A DNA stretch of 26,647 bases from DASXTW01 sp046726275 (lineage in GTDB: Bacteria; Actinomycetota; UBA4738): NCBI GenBank assembly GCA_046726275.1, contig JBKPAF010000031.1, forward strand, positions 1 through 26,647, in the 5' to 3' direction. Below are positions 1 to 6,668 of the stretch, one piece after another. Within the stretch, counting starts at the first letter, position 1. Every line of letters begins with the position of its first letter. Below the pieces are notes generated by a model. The model made no database searches. It was not told the origin of the DNA and saw only the letters and a program-made list of their open reading frames with translations. Both the position numbers and the translations under genes were made by a program.

Positions 1-251
1 GATGCTGAACACGTACGCTGCGGCCGATCCGATGCTCCGACCCTGGTGAGGGGTAGACCGTCCGTATCCGGGGCGGTCGAAAGAAACCCAGCGGATGCCG
101 AGCCGGGCTGCGGCAGGGAACAACGGCTCGGGGGGCGTGCCGATGTTGGGCGTGCCGTGATGCCAGAACACGACGAGGGTGGCGTCCTTCTCACCCGTGT
201 CGTAGACGTGCAGCGTGCGACCGTCGCTCAGGCGCAGATCAAACTCGGGCA
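1..251 (-). CDS. alpha/beta hydrolase, N-terminal part (cut by window start)
   Basis: The reverse strand is open from a GTG at 251 to the window edge, giving about 83 residues. It opens with VPEFDLRLSDGRTL, then a strand ending in HHGTPNIG (oxyanion-hole HG motif), then SFDRPGYGRS, the classic strand-turn of alpha/beta hydrolases ahead of the nucleophile elbow. The nucleophile, acid and histidine would lie outside the window, so the substrate cannot be named. A poorly placed GAGGAG lies about 20 nt upstream of the GTG, so the exact start is uncertain. It follows the protease gene on the same strand, about 26 nt downstream of its stop. The family call is from sequence motifs; cytoplasmic location is inferred from the absence of a signal peptide. 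Confidence 0.72.
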
Positions 252-277
252 CCCCTGCCGAGTCTAGTTGAGCTCCT

Positions 278-1222
278 CTACGGCTTCGTGGGACAGACCA
301 GGTCTGCGATGCAGTCGAGCAGCCAGTTGCGGACGATCGGGATGTCCACGCGCTGATAGCCGCCGAGATACCGGCAGTTGTTGGTGAACCCGTAGCTCGT
401 ATCGGCGCTGAGATACCCATCCCTCATGAGCGGACCGCCCGAGTCCCCGAAGCACGTCCCGCCACCGGCACGAGGATCGTGCTCGTTGCCGTTGGTCTGC
501 AGGACCTGGTCCGTAAGCTTCTGGCCGATCTCGGTCGTGTACCGGCGGACGATGGGCTGGCGCTCAGGGGTCGGCGGCCGGGGCGGGTCCTCTGATTGGC
601 GCACCTCCGTGCCATAGCCGACCACCAGGAACTCAGTGTGGTTGAGCAGCGGCTGCTGGAATTGGTCGAGGTAGTTCTCGGGAGCCAGAGGGGTGGTCGG
701 AACGCCGGGTGCCGAGTCGAAGATCACCACGCCCGTGTCGTTCCAGTTCTTGATGTCGGTGAAGTCGCTGTAGTCCGGGTGCGTCCGGGGCGTCCCGAGG
801 AACCAGGTCTGCTCCCCTTCGTAGTCCGGAGGCACGATGTCGCCCGGGAGGAACCCGATCTCGGAGATGCCGTCCTCCGGGCCGCTGTCATCGGATGCAC
901 GCGGGATGTCGATCTCGGCCTCCTCCTGGGTTCGGGAGATGACAGGGTCGAAGGTGACGATCACCTTTCCGATATCACGGAAGGCGCAGTGGGCGGCGGT
1001 GACAAACACTCGGGGCGCGACCAGCGTCCCGGAGCACCGGAACCTGCCGTCCGGCTGATAGAACACGAGCATTCCGACGTTGGAATAGATGTTCCCAGTG
1101 TCTTCGGAGCCGCCCGTGATCGCCGGGGCCGGGGTCGTGGCGGCCACGAGCGCCGCGATCCCGACGGCAAGAATGGTGATCGGACGGAGGACCTTGATTG
1201 GCTTCCGCTTTGAACGAGGCAT
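278..1222 (-). CDS. secreted trypsin-fold (S1) serine protease
   Basis: Secreted serine endopeptidase of about 314 residues. The N-terminus MPRSKRKPIK is basic and is followed by a hydrophobic run ending near APA (residues 31-34), a Sec signal peptide. The mature chain would begin near ITGG, which resembles the IVGG start of activated trypsins. The triad is visible: His78 in VTAAHC, Asp162 in NDTGVVIFD and Ser261 in CFGDSGGP. The residue equivalent to chymotrypsin 189 appears to be Gly255 rather than Asp, so Arg/Lys specificity is not expected. Cysteines at about 63/79, 257/283 and 304/310 could form disulfides. The ATG at 1222 is preferred over an in-frame TTG at 1234 because GGAGGAAGGG sits directly before it. 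It is separated from rsfS by about 150 bp and probably has its own promoter. Confidence 0.9.
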   Translation of the reverse strand: MPRSKRKPIKVLRPITILAVGIAALVAATTPAPAITGGSEDTGNIYSNVGMLVFYQPDGRFRCSGTLVAPRVFVTAAHCAFRDIGKVIVTFDPVISRTQEEAEIDIPRASDDSGPEDGISEIGFLPGDIVPPDYEGEQTWFLGTPRTHPDYSDFTDIKNWNDTGVVIFDSAPGVPTTPLAPENYLDQFQQPLLNHTEFLVVGYGTEVRQSEDPPRPPTPERQPIVRRYTTEIGQKLTDQVLQTNGNEHDPRAGGGTCFGDSGGPLMRDGYLSADTSYGFTNNCRYLGGYQRVDIPIVRNWLLDCIADLVCPTKP

Positions 1223-1338
1223 CCCTTCCTCCAATGTCTCTCACAAGTAGGGCCGTCCCTGGTCTGGCCTTCGACAGGCCGACGCGGGACCTGTCAGGTT
1301 GCCTCTTCGCCGGGTGAAAGCGAACCGCTGTGGATCGT

Positions 1339-1354
1339 ACGGCGCCTACGCCGT
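1339..1354 (-). terminator. GC hairpin downstream of rsfS, possible terminator
   Basis: A perfect 6-bp stem (ACGGCG/CGCCGT) with a 4-nt loop lies about 20 nt beyond the rsfS stop codon on the minus strand. No T-tract follows, so it is only a candidate end for the obg-to-rsfS transcript. The remainder of the 1235-1373 gap holds no recognisable gene. Confidence 0.35.
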
Positions 1355-1373
1355 TCGCCGGAGACGGCCGAAA

Positions 1374-1742
1374 CTACCGTGAGGCCGCTTCGGCCTTCTC
1401 GCCCCAGTCCACGACCGGCGCGTCGGCCCACAGGTTGTCCAGTCGGTAGAACTCACGCCGGTCGCTGCTGAACACGTGGACCACGAAGTCCACGAAGTCC
1501 AGGAGCACCCAGCCCGCGGCCGGCTCTCCTTCCTGGCGCACCGGCCTCACCCCCAGCCCCTTCAGGTTCGCCAGAACTTCTTCCGCGATGGTCTTGACCT
1601 GCCGGTCCGAGGTGCCGGACGCGATCACGAAGTAGTCCGTGATCGTGATCAGATCGCGGACATCCAGGACCACGATGGCTTCCCCCTGCTTGGAGGACGC
1701 GGCCCGGGCCGCCAACGAGGCGAGCTCCCCTGGGTCCGTCAC
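1374..1742 (-). CDS. rsfS: ribosomal silencing factor RsfS (Iojap/YbeB family)
   Basis: A 122-residue protein spanning the whole Iojap/RsfS domain, with motifs such as DVRDLITITDYFVIASG, a central DRQVKTIAEEV helix and HVFSSDRREFYRLDNLWADAP near the end. The family binds ribosomal protein uL14 (L14) and blocks joining of the 30S and 50S subunits in slow growth. Length and motif order match the family. The start is GTG at 1742, giving MTDPGEL; no strong Shine-Dalgarno is visible, and the LytR_C gene stop is only 28 nt upstream, so coupling or read-through from that gene is likely. The order nadD - LytR-like - rsfS is common in Actinobacteria. The C-terminus is slightly extended with Ala/Glu residues. 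Confidence 0.95.
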   Translation of the reverse strand: MTDPGELASLAARAASSKQGEAIVVLDVRDLITITDYFVIASGTSDRQVKTIAEEVLANLKGLGVRPVRQEGEPAAGWVLLDFVDFVVHVFSSDRREFYRLDNLWADAPVVDWGEKAEAASR

Positions 1743-1770
1743 CGAGCCGCGAACCGCTTCCCTGCGCCCG

Positions 1771-2988
1771 TCAACCTGACTTGAAGTCCTTTCCTACGAC
1801 AATCGTGATGTCGGCGACTCCGCTGGATTCGGAGCCGACGTAGACACTTCCCACCCCCAGGATAGCCTGAACCTCGCTGGCCTTGGCGAGGAATGATTCG
1901 TCGGCGGCGACGATCTGGGTGAGGGCCAGTGGCGACCTGGCCTTCTGAGCGGCCACCACGCGGTAGCCCAGTAGGGCCAGGCGGCTGTCGATCGCGACAA
2001 CGTCATCCTTGCGTCCGTTCGCGTTCAACACGATCACCCGGAACAGGGGCGTCCCCGGCGGCCCCAGATGGCCCTGGAGGAAGCCGGCCACGTCGTCCGG
2101 GTCGGCTAGCAGGCCTCCACCCTCCGACGGCGCCGTCGGGATCTCCAGGACGGCGGCCTCGCGAGCATCGAGGAAGGCTGATCGGACCGCCTGGACCGAG
2201 TCCGCCCTTCCCAGGGCGCCGTTCCACCGCGAGGGGGTGGCGTTCGAAGTGAAGATCCCGGTGAGGACCTCCTCCCAACGGGCGGTGCGGTCCAGCTCGG
2301 TTCCGGCCTCGAGGTATCCCACCGCGGGACCACCCGTGAGCCGGGCCGGGCCCGGACCGAAGGTGCGCCCGTTCCACAGGAAGGGCTCCTCGAGGCGCAG
2401 CTCGATCGGGCCGATCCGGTCGATCAGGTCGCCGAGATCGAGGTCGCTCATCAGCACGTAGTGGTCGATCCGGCGGTCCAGGGTGGCCTGGGCGGCGGCG
2501 ACCAGCATTCCCGGCTCCCCGGCGGCAGCCCCCACGGTCCCAGGACCCCCTGGGATATCCACGAGGGTCTCATCGGGGATCACCACGGCCACGGGCCCGA
2601 GGTCCCCCGGGTTCGATATGACGGCGACGAACGAGGCCGCCTGCACGTTCACCCCCCACACGACCAGGGAGGGTGGAGCCGCGGCCACGGGCGCCTTCCG
2701 TGGGGCATCTCCCTTCGAAGTGAGGCGAATGGCGGCGACGATCCCCGCGACCAGGACGGCCGCGATCGCCATCCACACGAACACCTTGCGCCGGGCCCCC
2801 CGGCGCTTGCGGGTGGCTTCCTTCCTCGCCTCCCACCGCGCCACGATCTCCGGTGGCGGCCAGTCCTTGAGTGGAGGGAGGTCCTCATCGATTGCAGCCG
2901 GAGGAGGTCCGATCCGCTGCGAGCGCGGCCCGGTGGAGACCCACCGCTCCTCGAACCCGGTGGCCCGACGCTTCGCCTTCCCTCTCAT
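1771..2988 (-). CDS. membrane protein with degenerate LCP domain and LytR_C domain
   Basis: A 405-residue protein with a long basic cytoplasmic N-terminus (1-68), one membrane helix (about 70-89, VFVWMAIAAVLVAGIVAAI) and an extracytoplasmic part. Residues about 105-245 align by eye with the LytR-CpsA-Psr fold: IPDETLVDIPG, a central RIDHYVLMSDLDLGDLIDRIG and a late DRTARWEEVLTGIF. Residues about 315-402 are a LytR C-terminal domain (FRVIVLNANGRKDD ... ADITIVVGKDF). LCP proteins normally transfer lipid-linked glycopolymers to peptidoglycan, but here the RSDT and IPRDT motifs and the later arginine pair are missing, so transferase activity is doubtful. The ATG overlaps the nadD TGA by four bases (ATGA), so translation is probably coupled. 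A scaffold or regulatory role is inference only. Confidence 0.8.
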   Translation of the reverse strand: MRGKAKRRATGFEERWVSTGPRSQRIGPPPAAIDEDLPPLKDWPPPEIVARWEARKEATRKRRGARRKVFVWMAIAAVLVAGIVAAIRLTSKGDAPRKAPVAAAPPSLVVWGVNVQAASFVAVISNPGDLGPVAVVIPDETLVDIPGGPGTVGAAAGEPGMLVAAAQATLDRRIDHYVLMSDLDLGDLIDRIGPIELRLEEPFLWNGRTFGPGPARLTGGPAVGYLEAGTELDRTARWEEVLTGIFTSNATPSRWNGALGRADSVQAVRSAFLDAREAAVLEIPTAPSEGGGLLADPDDVAGFLQGHLGPPGTPLFRVIVLNANGRKDDVVAIDSRLALLGYRVVAAQKARSPLALTQIVAADESFLAKASEVQAILGVGSVYVGSESSGVADITIVVGKDFKSG

Positions 2989-3596
2989 GCGGGCTCCCTA
3001 TACAGGCCCATCTTGTGGATGTACGCGTGCACGCCTTCCGGGACCAGATACCGGATGGGCTCCCCGTCATGAACACGTCGCCTTATGTCCGTCGAGGAGA
3101 TCGACAGAGCCGGGATGTCCATCACCGAGATGTTGGGACGGCTCGAGGGCGCGGCCTGCTCGAACCGGGCGATGTCGTATCCCGGACGCGTGGCCGCGAT
3201 GAAGTGCGCCATCGAAAGGACCTCGTCGGGGTCCTTCCACTGAAAGATCTCGAGAATGGCATCCGCCCCCGTGATGAAGAACAGCTCAACTTCTTCCTCG
3301 GCCTTTCGGCGGAGTTCCTGAAGCGTGTCCAGGGCATAGGTCGGCCCCTCACGGTCCACCTCGATCCGTGAGACCGAGAACCTTGGGTTGCTGGCAGTGG
3401 CAATCACGGTCATGAGGTACCTGTGCTCGGGCGGGCTGACCTCCTTGTGCTCCTTCATCCAAGGGTGGCCACTCGGCACGAACAGCACCTTGTCCAGGCT
3501 GAACTTCCAGAGCGCCGCTTCCGCGGTGACGAGGTGTCCGTAGTGGATGGGGTCGAAGGTCCCGCCCATGACCCCGAGGCGCTCGGGTCGGCCCAC
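2985..3596 (-). CDS. nadD: nicotinate-nucleotide adenylyltransferase NadD
   Basis: Cytoplasmic enzyme of NAD biosynthesis: nicotinate mononucleotide plus ATP gives deamido-NAD and pyrophosphate. The 203 residues carry the nucleotidyltransferase signature GGTFDPIHYGH (11-21), a phosphate-binding PSGHPWMK segment, the substrate-pocket segment FFITGADAILEIFQWKDP, and the closing motif ISSTDIRRR (about 166-174). All are intact and length is typical. The start is GTG at 3596 (MGRPERLGVMGGTFD); no clear Shine-Dalgarno is seen, and M10 would be too short because it cuts into the first strand. It ends in a 4-base overlap with the LytR_C gene, so the two are one operon. Confidence 0.96.
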   Translation of the reverse strand: MGRPERLGVMGGTFDPIHYGHLVTAEAALWKFSLDKVLFVPSGHPWMKEHKEVSPPEHRYLMTVIATASNPRFSVSRIEVDREGPTYALDTLQELRRKAEEEVELFFITGADAILEIFQWKDPDEVLSMAHFIAATRPGYDIARFEQAAPSSRPNISVMDIPALSISSTDIRRRVHDGEPIRYLVPEGVHAYIHKMGLYREPA

Positions 3597-3629
3597 GGCT
3601 CGGATTCTACGGGCGGACCAGGGCCGATC

Positions 3630-3644
3630 GGGGGAAGCTCCCCC
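3630..3644. other. perfect GGGGGA hairpin between the DinB-like gene and nadD
   Basis: GGGGGA and TCCCCC flank a three-base AGC in the 60-bp gap between the DinB-like stop (3657) and the nadD start (3596). No T-tract follows on either strand. It could be a weak terminator, an attenuator or a processing site; sequence alone does not decide. Confidence 0.4.
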
Positions 3645-3656
3645 TATGGACAGGGC

Positions 3657-4103
3657 CTATCGGGGCCCCAGCTCGCCGACCCACTCGTGCAGCCGGCCGT
3701 TGTGCTCCGCGTAGTGGTTGGCCCCTGATTCCACGAACCATTCCTCCGCGTCCGGGGTGACCTCGGGCAGGGCATTCCACTCCTCGAGCATCCGGTTTCG
3801 GGCCGACCAGCACTCCGCCCTGACCACAGGCAGGGGCACGTCCCTGTTGGCTTCGTAAAGCTGTCGATTGAGGGCATCGACGTCCACCCGCGAGGACGTG
3901 AAGGTCCCCATCCGGATCTGCTCGAGCACCTGCACGGCTTCGGCCTGCCAGCCGCCGATGTGGCCGAGGAGGTCCTTCACGGACCACCCCTCCGGGTAGT
4001 AACCGGGCTCCACCATCTGGTCGGCGGTCAGGGACTCCACCAGGCCGAGGAACTCGGTCCACCCCACATCCTCGGCCGCCAGGAGCTCACGCTTCGTCGC
4101 CAT
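3657..4103 (-). CDS. DinB/ClbS-like four-helix protein
   Basis: A protein of about 148 residues in the DinB/mycothiol-dependent isomerase superfamily. Visible features are the early FLGLVESLTADQMVEPGYYP segment, EGWSVKDLLGHIGGWQAE with His48, and a late HYAEH (His130, His134). Together these give the usual three-histidine metal site. Family members are metal-dependent thiol-transfer enzymes or proteins of unknown role; no substrate can be given. The reading frame is open far upstream, but that part is an antisense-type shadow of obg. I place the start at the ATG at 4103 (an ATG at 4112 is equally possible), which overlaps the obg 3' end by 17 bases. Neither start has a convincing ribosome-binding site, so coupling to obg is likely. 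In many actinobacteria proB/proA sit here instead. Confidence 0.85.
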   Translation of the reverse strand: MATKRELLAAEDVGWTEFLGLVESLTADQMVEPGYYPEGWSVKDLLGHIGGWQAEAVQVLEQIRMGTFTSSRVDVDALNRQLYEANRDVPLPVVRAECWSARNRMLEEWNALPEVTPDAEEWFVESGANHYAEHNGRLHEWVGELGPR

Positions 4104-5334
4104 CGCGCCCATTATCTTCGGGGATGAACTCGAAGGCGCGCCCGCCGATGACGACCTCGTCTCCCCGGCGCGCTCCGGCCTCGGCCAACCTCCGTTCCAC
4201 TCCCGCCCGGACCAGCCGGCGCTGAAGCGCCGCGACCTGCCGGGGATCCTCGAGATCCGTCTCCGCGACCCACCGCTCCACGCGAGGCCCGACCACCACG
4301 TAGTGCTCACCCTCTCGCTTGACGACGAACGGCTCCCGACCTGGCCGGAGGACCACGTAGGAGGAGCGGGCCGGTTCCGCCGCCCGGGCCGCGGCGACCT
4401 CTTCCGCGATGCGCGAGGCGAGCGTGTCCACACCCTCCCCGGTCACCCCGGAGACGGCCAGGTCGATGTCTCGAGGCAGCGGTCCGTGGTCGGGCGGGAG
4501 GAGGTCCGCCTTCGTCCCCGCCACGAGCGAGCGCCGCGCAACCAAGGATGGGTCGAACGCGGCGACCTCCTTGCGAACAGAGGCCAGGTCGCCCTCGGGA
4601 TCGCCGGAGAGATCGATCACGTACACCAGGACTCTGCACCGCGAGACATGACGAAGGAAGGTGAGCCCCAGGCCCTTCCCTTCGTGAGCCCCTTCGATCA
4701 GGCCGGGCACGTCGGCAACTACGAAGCGCTCGTCCTCGCCCGCCACTCCCAGGTTGGGCTCGGTGGTGGTGAACGGATAGTCGGCGATCTTTGGGCGAGC
4801 CGCGGTCAGCCTGGAGAGAAGGGTCGACTTCCCCGCGTTGGGCGGGCCGACCAGCGCCACGTCGGCAACCAGGCGAAGCTCGAGCTCGAGCCGTGCCTCT
4901 TCACCCGGCTCTCCGCGCTCGGCCACGCGCGGGACTCGATTCCTGGCGGAGGCCAGCGAGGCGGTCCCTCGTCCACCTCGGCCGCCCCTGGCCACGACCA
5001 CGCTGGCCCCGTCCCCCACCAGGTCGGCCAGGAGGCCCTGCTCGTCCCTGACGATGGTGCCGTCCGGGACCGGGAGAACCAGATCCTCGCCGTTGCCCCC
5101 GTGCCGCTTGTTCGACGACCCGGGTCGGCCGTCCTTGGCCCGGTGGTGCGGCCGATCTCGATACCCGGACAGGTCGAAGAGCGAGGGATCCGCAAGGAGG
5201 ATGACCTCCCCGCCCTTGCCGCCGTCTCCTCCGTCGGGACCGCCCTTCGGTTGGAACGGCTCGCGACGCAGAGACGAGCTGCCGTGGCCTCCATCCCCGG
5301 CCTTCACGAAGATCGTTGCCTGATCGACGAGCAT
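4087..5334 (-). CDS. obg: Obg/CgtA GTPase
   Basis: Ribosome-associated GTPase acting in 50S maturation and stress signalling. The 415 residues contain three blocks. First is the glycine-rich Obg fold (1-157, with KAGDGGHGSSS and GGPDGGDGGKGG). Second is the G domain: G1 GPPNAGKS (163-170), G2 around YPFTTTEPNLG, G3 DVPGLIEGA (208-216) and a G4 reading TKAD (274-277), where Asn of NKxD is replaced by Thr. Third is a C-terminal OCT domain (about 325-405) ending in a short acidic tail. The start ATG at 5334 has no Shine-Dalgarno and may be nearly leaderless (see the promoter entry). It is separated from rpmA, its usual partner, by an oppositely transcribed gene. Confidence 0.97.
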   Translation of the reverse strand: MLVDQATIFVKAGDGGHGSSSLRREPFQPKGGPDGGDGGKGGEVILLADPSLFDLSGYRDRPHHRAKDGRPGSSNKRHGGNGEDLVLPVPDGTIVRDEQGLLADLVGDGASVVVARGGRGGRGTASLASARNRVPRVAERGEPGEEARLELELRLVADVALVGPPNAGKSTLLSRLTAARPKIADYPFTTTEPNLGVAGEDERFVVADVPGLIEGAHEGKGLGLTFLRHVSRCRVLVYVIDLSGDPEGDLASVRKEVAAFDPSLVARRSLVAGTKADLLPPDHGPLPRDIDLAVSGVTGEGVDTLASRIAEEVAAARAAEPARSSYVVLRPGREPFVVKREGEHYVVVGPRVERWVAETDLEDPRQVAALQRRLVRAGVERRLAEAGARRGDEVVIGGRAFEFIPEDNGRDGDEA

Positions 5335-5343
5335 CAGACGGCG

Positions 5344-5372
5344 ATTATGACCCTCGCTCTCGTACGCTCACG
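5344..5372 (-). promoter_or_regulatory. candidate obg promoter with CATAAT -10
   Basis: On the minus strand a CATAAT hexamer (positions 5349 down to 5344) lies ten bases before the obg ATG. The -35 region about 17 bp upstream is a weak TGAG-type match. Transcription from it would start within a few bases of the start codon, which fits the absence of a Shine-Dalgarno. A direct repeat of GTACGCTC (5362-5369 and 5380-5387) overlaps and flanks the -35 region and could bind a regulator. Prediction only. Confidence 0.4.
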
Positions 5373-5395
5373 CCGGGCGGTACGCTCCCTTCAAG

Positions 5396-5794
5396 ATGGC
5401 CCCGACCAGCACGGTTTGGATGGTTCACAGCCGGACGGAGATGACGGGGGTCAAGGGCACCCTTCGCCTCGACGACAAGACCCTGGTCTTCGAGCCGGAG
5501 GGAGGTCGGGCGTCGGAAACGGTCCTTCCGGTGAGCTCGATCGTCCGCGTCCACCGGTCGCTCGGATCGCCCGTGCTTGAGGTCTCCGTCGACCTGCCGA
5601 ACGCACCGTCCGTTATCGGCTTCTATTTCGTCCAGCCTCCGCCCCTGGCTCAGGCGGGATCCGCGCTCAGAGTCATAGACAAGTTCGTCACGAAACGCCG
5701 GGCGGTGATCAAGCTGAAGGTGGCGAGCTCCACCAAGCGCGACGAAGTCGAACGCTGGGTGATGGCGATCAGGAGTGCGCAGGTCGAAAGATAA
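5396..5794 (+). CDS. uncharacterised PH/GRAM-like beta-rich protein
   Basis: A 132-residue protein with no signal peptide or membrane helix. The sequence alternates short strands (KGTLRLDDKTLVFEPEG, ETVLPVSSIVRVHRSLG, PVLEVSVDL, VIGFYFVQPPP) and ends in a helix around KRDEVERWVMAIRSA with Trp121. This strand-rich body capped by a Trp-bearing helix is the layout of PH-like/GRAM domains. That is a fold guess from pattern, not a recognised family. ATG 5396 has no clear ribosome-binding site; ATG 5420 (MVHSRTEM) is an alternative start. It diverges from obg and converges on rpmA with 28 bp between stops, interrupting the normal rpmA-obg pairing. The long opposite-strand frame over it is a shadow, since this strand gives the more protein-like sequence. 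Function unknown. Confidence 0.7.
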   Translation: MAPTSTVWMVHSRTEMTGVKGTLRLDDKTLVFEPEGGRASETVLPVSSIVRVHRSLGSPVLEVSVDLPNAPSVIGFYFVQPPPLAQAGSALRVIDKFVTKRRAVIKLKVASSTKRDEVERWVMAIRSAQVER

Positions 5795-5822
5795 GACGAG
5801 GTCTCGAGGGTCGGAAGCTGAC

Positions 5823-6083
5823 CTACTGGGATTGCGACTGAACGACGGAGACGACGCGCCGGCCGCCGGAGCTGTGGTACTGGACGAGGCCCTGGACCTT
5901 GGCGAACAGCGTGTCGTCGCCACCCTTGCCCACGCCCATGCCCGGGTGGATCTTCGTCCCCCGCTGCCGTACCAGGATGGAGCCGGCCGGAACCGTCTGG
6001 CCCTCGAAGCTCTTCACCCCGAGCCTCTTGGACTTGGAGTCGCGGCCGTTCCTGGACGAGCCTCCGCCCTTCTTGTGTGCCAT
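5823..6083 (-). CDS. rpmA: 50S ribosomal protein L27 (bL27)
   Basis: Ribosomal protein of the 50S subunit whose N-terminus reaches the peptidyl-transferase centre. The 86 residues start MAHKKGGGSSRNGRDSKSKR, the invariant bL27 N-terminus, followed by GVKSFEGQTVPAGSILVRQRG and TKIHPGMGVGKGGDDTLFA. The start is fixed at ATG 6083 by homology; the frame is open further upstream but that is not part of the protein. No Firmicutes-type cleavable N-extension is present. It lies 52 bp downstream of rplU in the same operon. Confidence 0.97.
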   Translation of the reverse strand: MAHKKGGGSSRNGRDSKSKRLGVKSFEGQTVPAGSILVRQRGTKIHPGMGVGKGGDDTLFAKVQGLVQYHSSGGRRVVSVVQSQSQ

Positions 6084-6135
6084 AGCGAGACCTAGGGTAA
6101 CAGACGCGATCTCGGCGACCGGGGGTCGGTGTGCC

Positions 6136-6594
6136 TCACTCCTCGGCAGTGGCGGGCTCGCCCGAGGTTGCCGCCTCCGCGCCCGTTCCGGCAGACGCCG
6201 CCGAGCCCCCCTCGCCGCCCTTCGGAGCCGGGGCGGCCTCGAGCTCGGGCTCGGGCGCATCCGCCTTCTTCGCTGACGCCCGCTTGGGCAGGGTGACCTC
6301 CTGGATCTCCACCAGCGTGTGCATCTGGCGATGTCCCTGGCGCCGGGCGTACCCGGTCTTGGGCCGGTACTTGAAGATCTTGACCTTGTCGCCCTTCTCT
6401 TGGCCGACGAGCTTCCCCTTCACCTGGGCCTTGGCCAGCTCCTTGCCGAAGTGGGACTTGCCGTCGTCGTCCACCACCAGCAGAGGCGTGAACGTGACCG
6501 CCCCGTCGTGACCGCCGTGGACCAGCTCGATCTCGATGACGTCGCCTGCCTGGACCTTGTGCTGCTTCCCGCCTGCCTTGATCACCGCATACAT
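6136..6594 (-). CDS. rplU: 50S ribosomal protein L21 (bL21) with extended acidic/Ala-rich tail
   Basis: Ribosomal protein L21, a 23S rRNA-binding protein. Residues 1-105 are the normal domain (MYAVIKAGGKQHKVQAGDVI at the start, YRPKTGYARRQGHRQ in the RNA-binding loop, LVEIQEV at the end). The protein continues for about 45 residues rich in Ala, Glu, Gly and Pro, so it is about half as long again as typical L21 (about 103 residues). ATG 6594 is preceded by GGAGGA at good spacing. The leader upstream contains alternative hairpins that may control it. Confidence 0.96.
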   Translation of the reverse strand: MYAVIKAGGKQHKVQAGDVIEIELVHGGHDGAVTFTPLLVVDDDGKSHFGKELAKAQVKGKLVGQEKGDKVKIFKYRPKTGYARRQGHRQMHTLVEIQEVTLPKRASAKKADAPEPELEAAPAPKGGEGGSAASAGTGAEAATSGEPATAEE

Positions 6595-6605
6595 TGGGAT
6601 TCCTC

Positions 6606-6668
6606 CAGAAGTTCCTTCAAAGCGGACTGGCTTCCATGGTAGCCGACCGGCCTCCGAGGAAGCCGGTC
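6606..6668 (-). promoter_or_regulatory. structured rplU leader with mutually exclusive stems
   Basis: In the 102-bp gap between the RNase E/G stop and rplU, the transcribed strand holds a segment GACCGGCTTCC (from 6668). It can pair with GGAGGCCGGTC (ending 6645) in a strong local hairpin of up to about 10 bp. Its inner part GGCTTCC (6664-6658) can instead pair perfectly with GGAAGCC (6635-6629). The same segment contains TTCCTC, complementary to GAGGAA in the rplU ribosome-binding site. This is a candidate attenuator or autoregulatory leader; an L21 leader RNA is known from Bacillota, but I see no clear match to it. Confidence 0.45.

Noticed and set aside
46..267. Plus-strand open frame of 73 codons
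   Set aside because: It lies antisense to the alpha/beta hydrolase N-terminus, whose family motifs are clear on the minus strand.
4303..5580. 425-codon plus-strand frame over obg
   Set aside because: It is antisense to Obg, which has complete family motifs. Long antisense frames are expected in such GC-rich coding DNA.
5345..5923. 192-codon minus-strand frame over the PH-like gene
   Set aside because: It runs across rpmA in another frame and is low-complexity; the plus-strand product at 5396-5794 looks far more protein-like.
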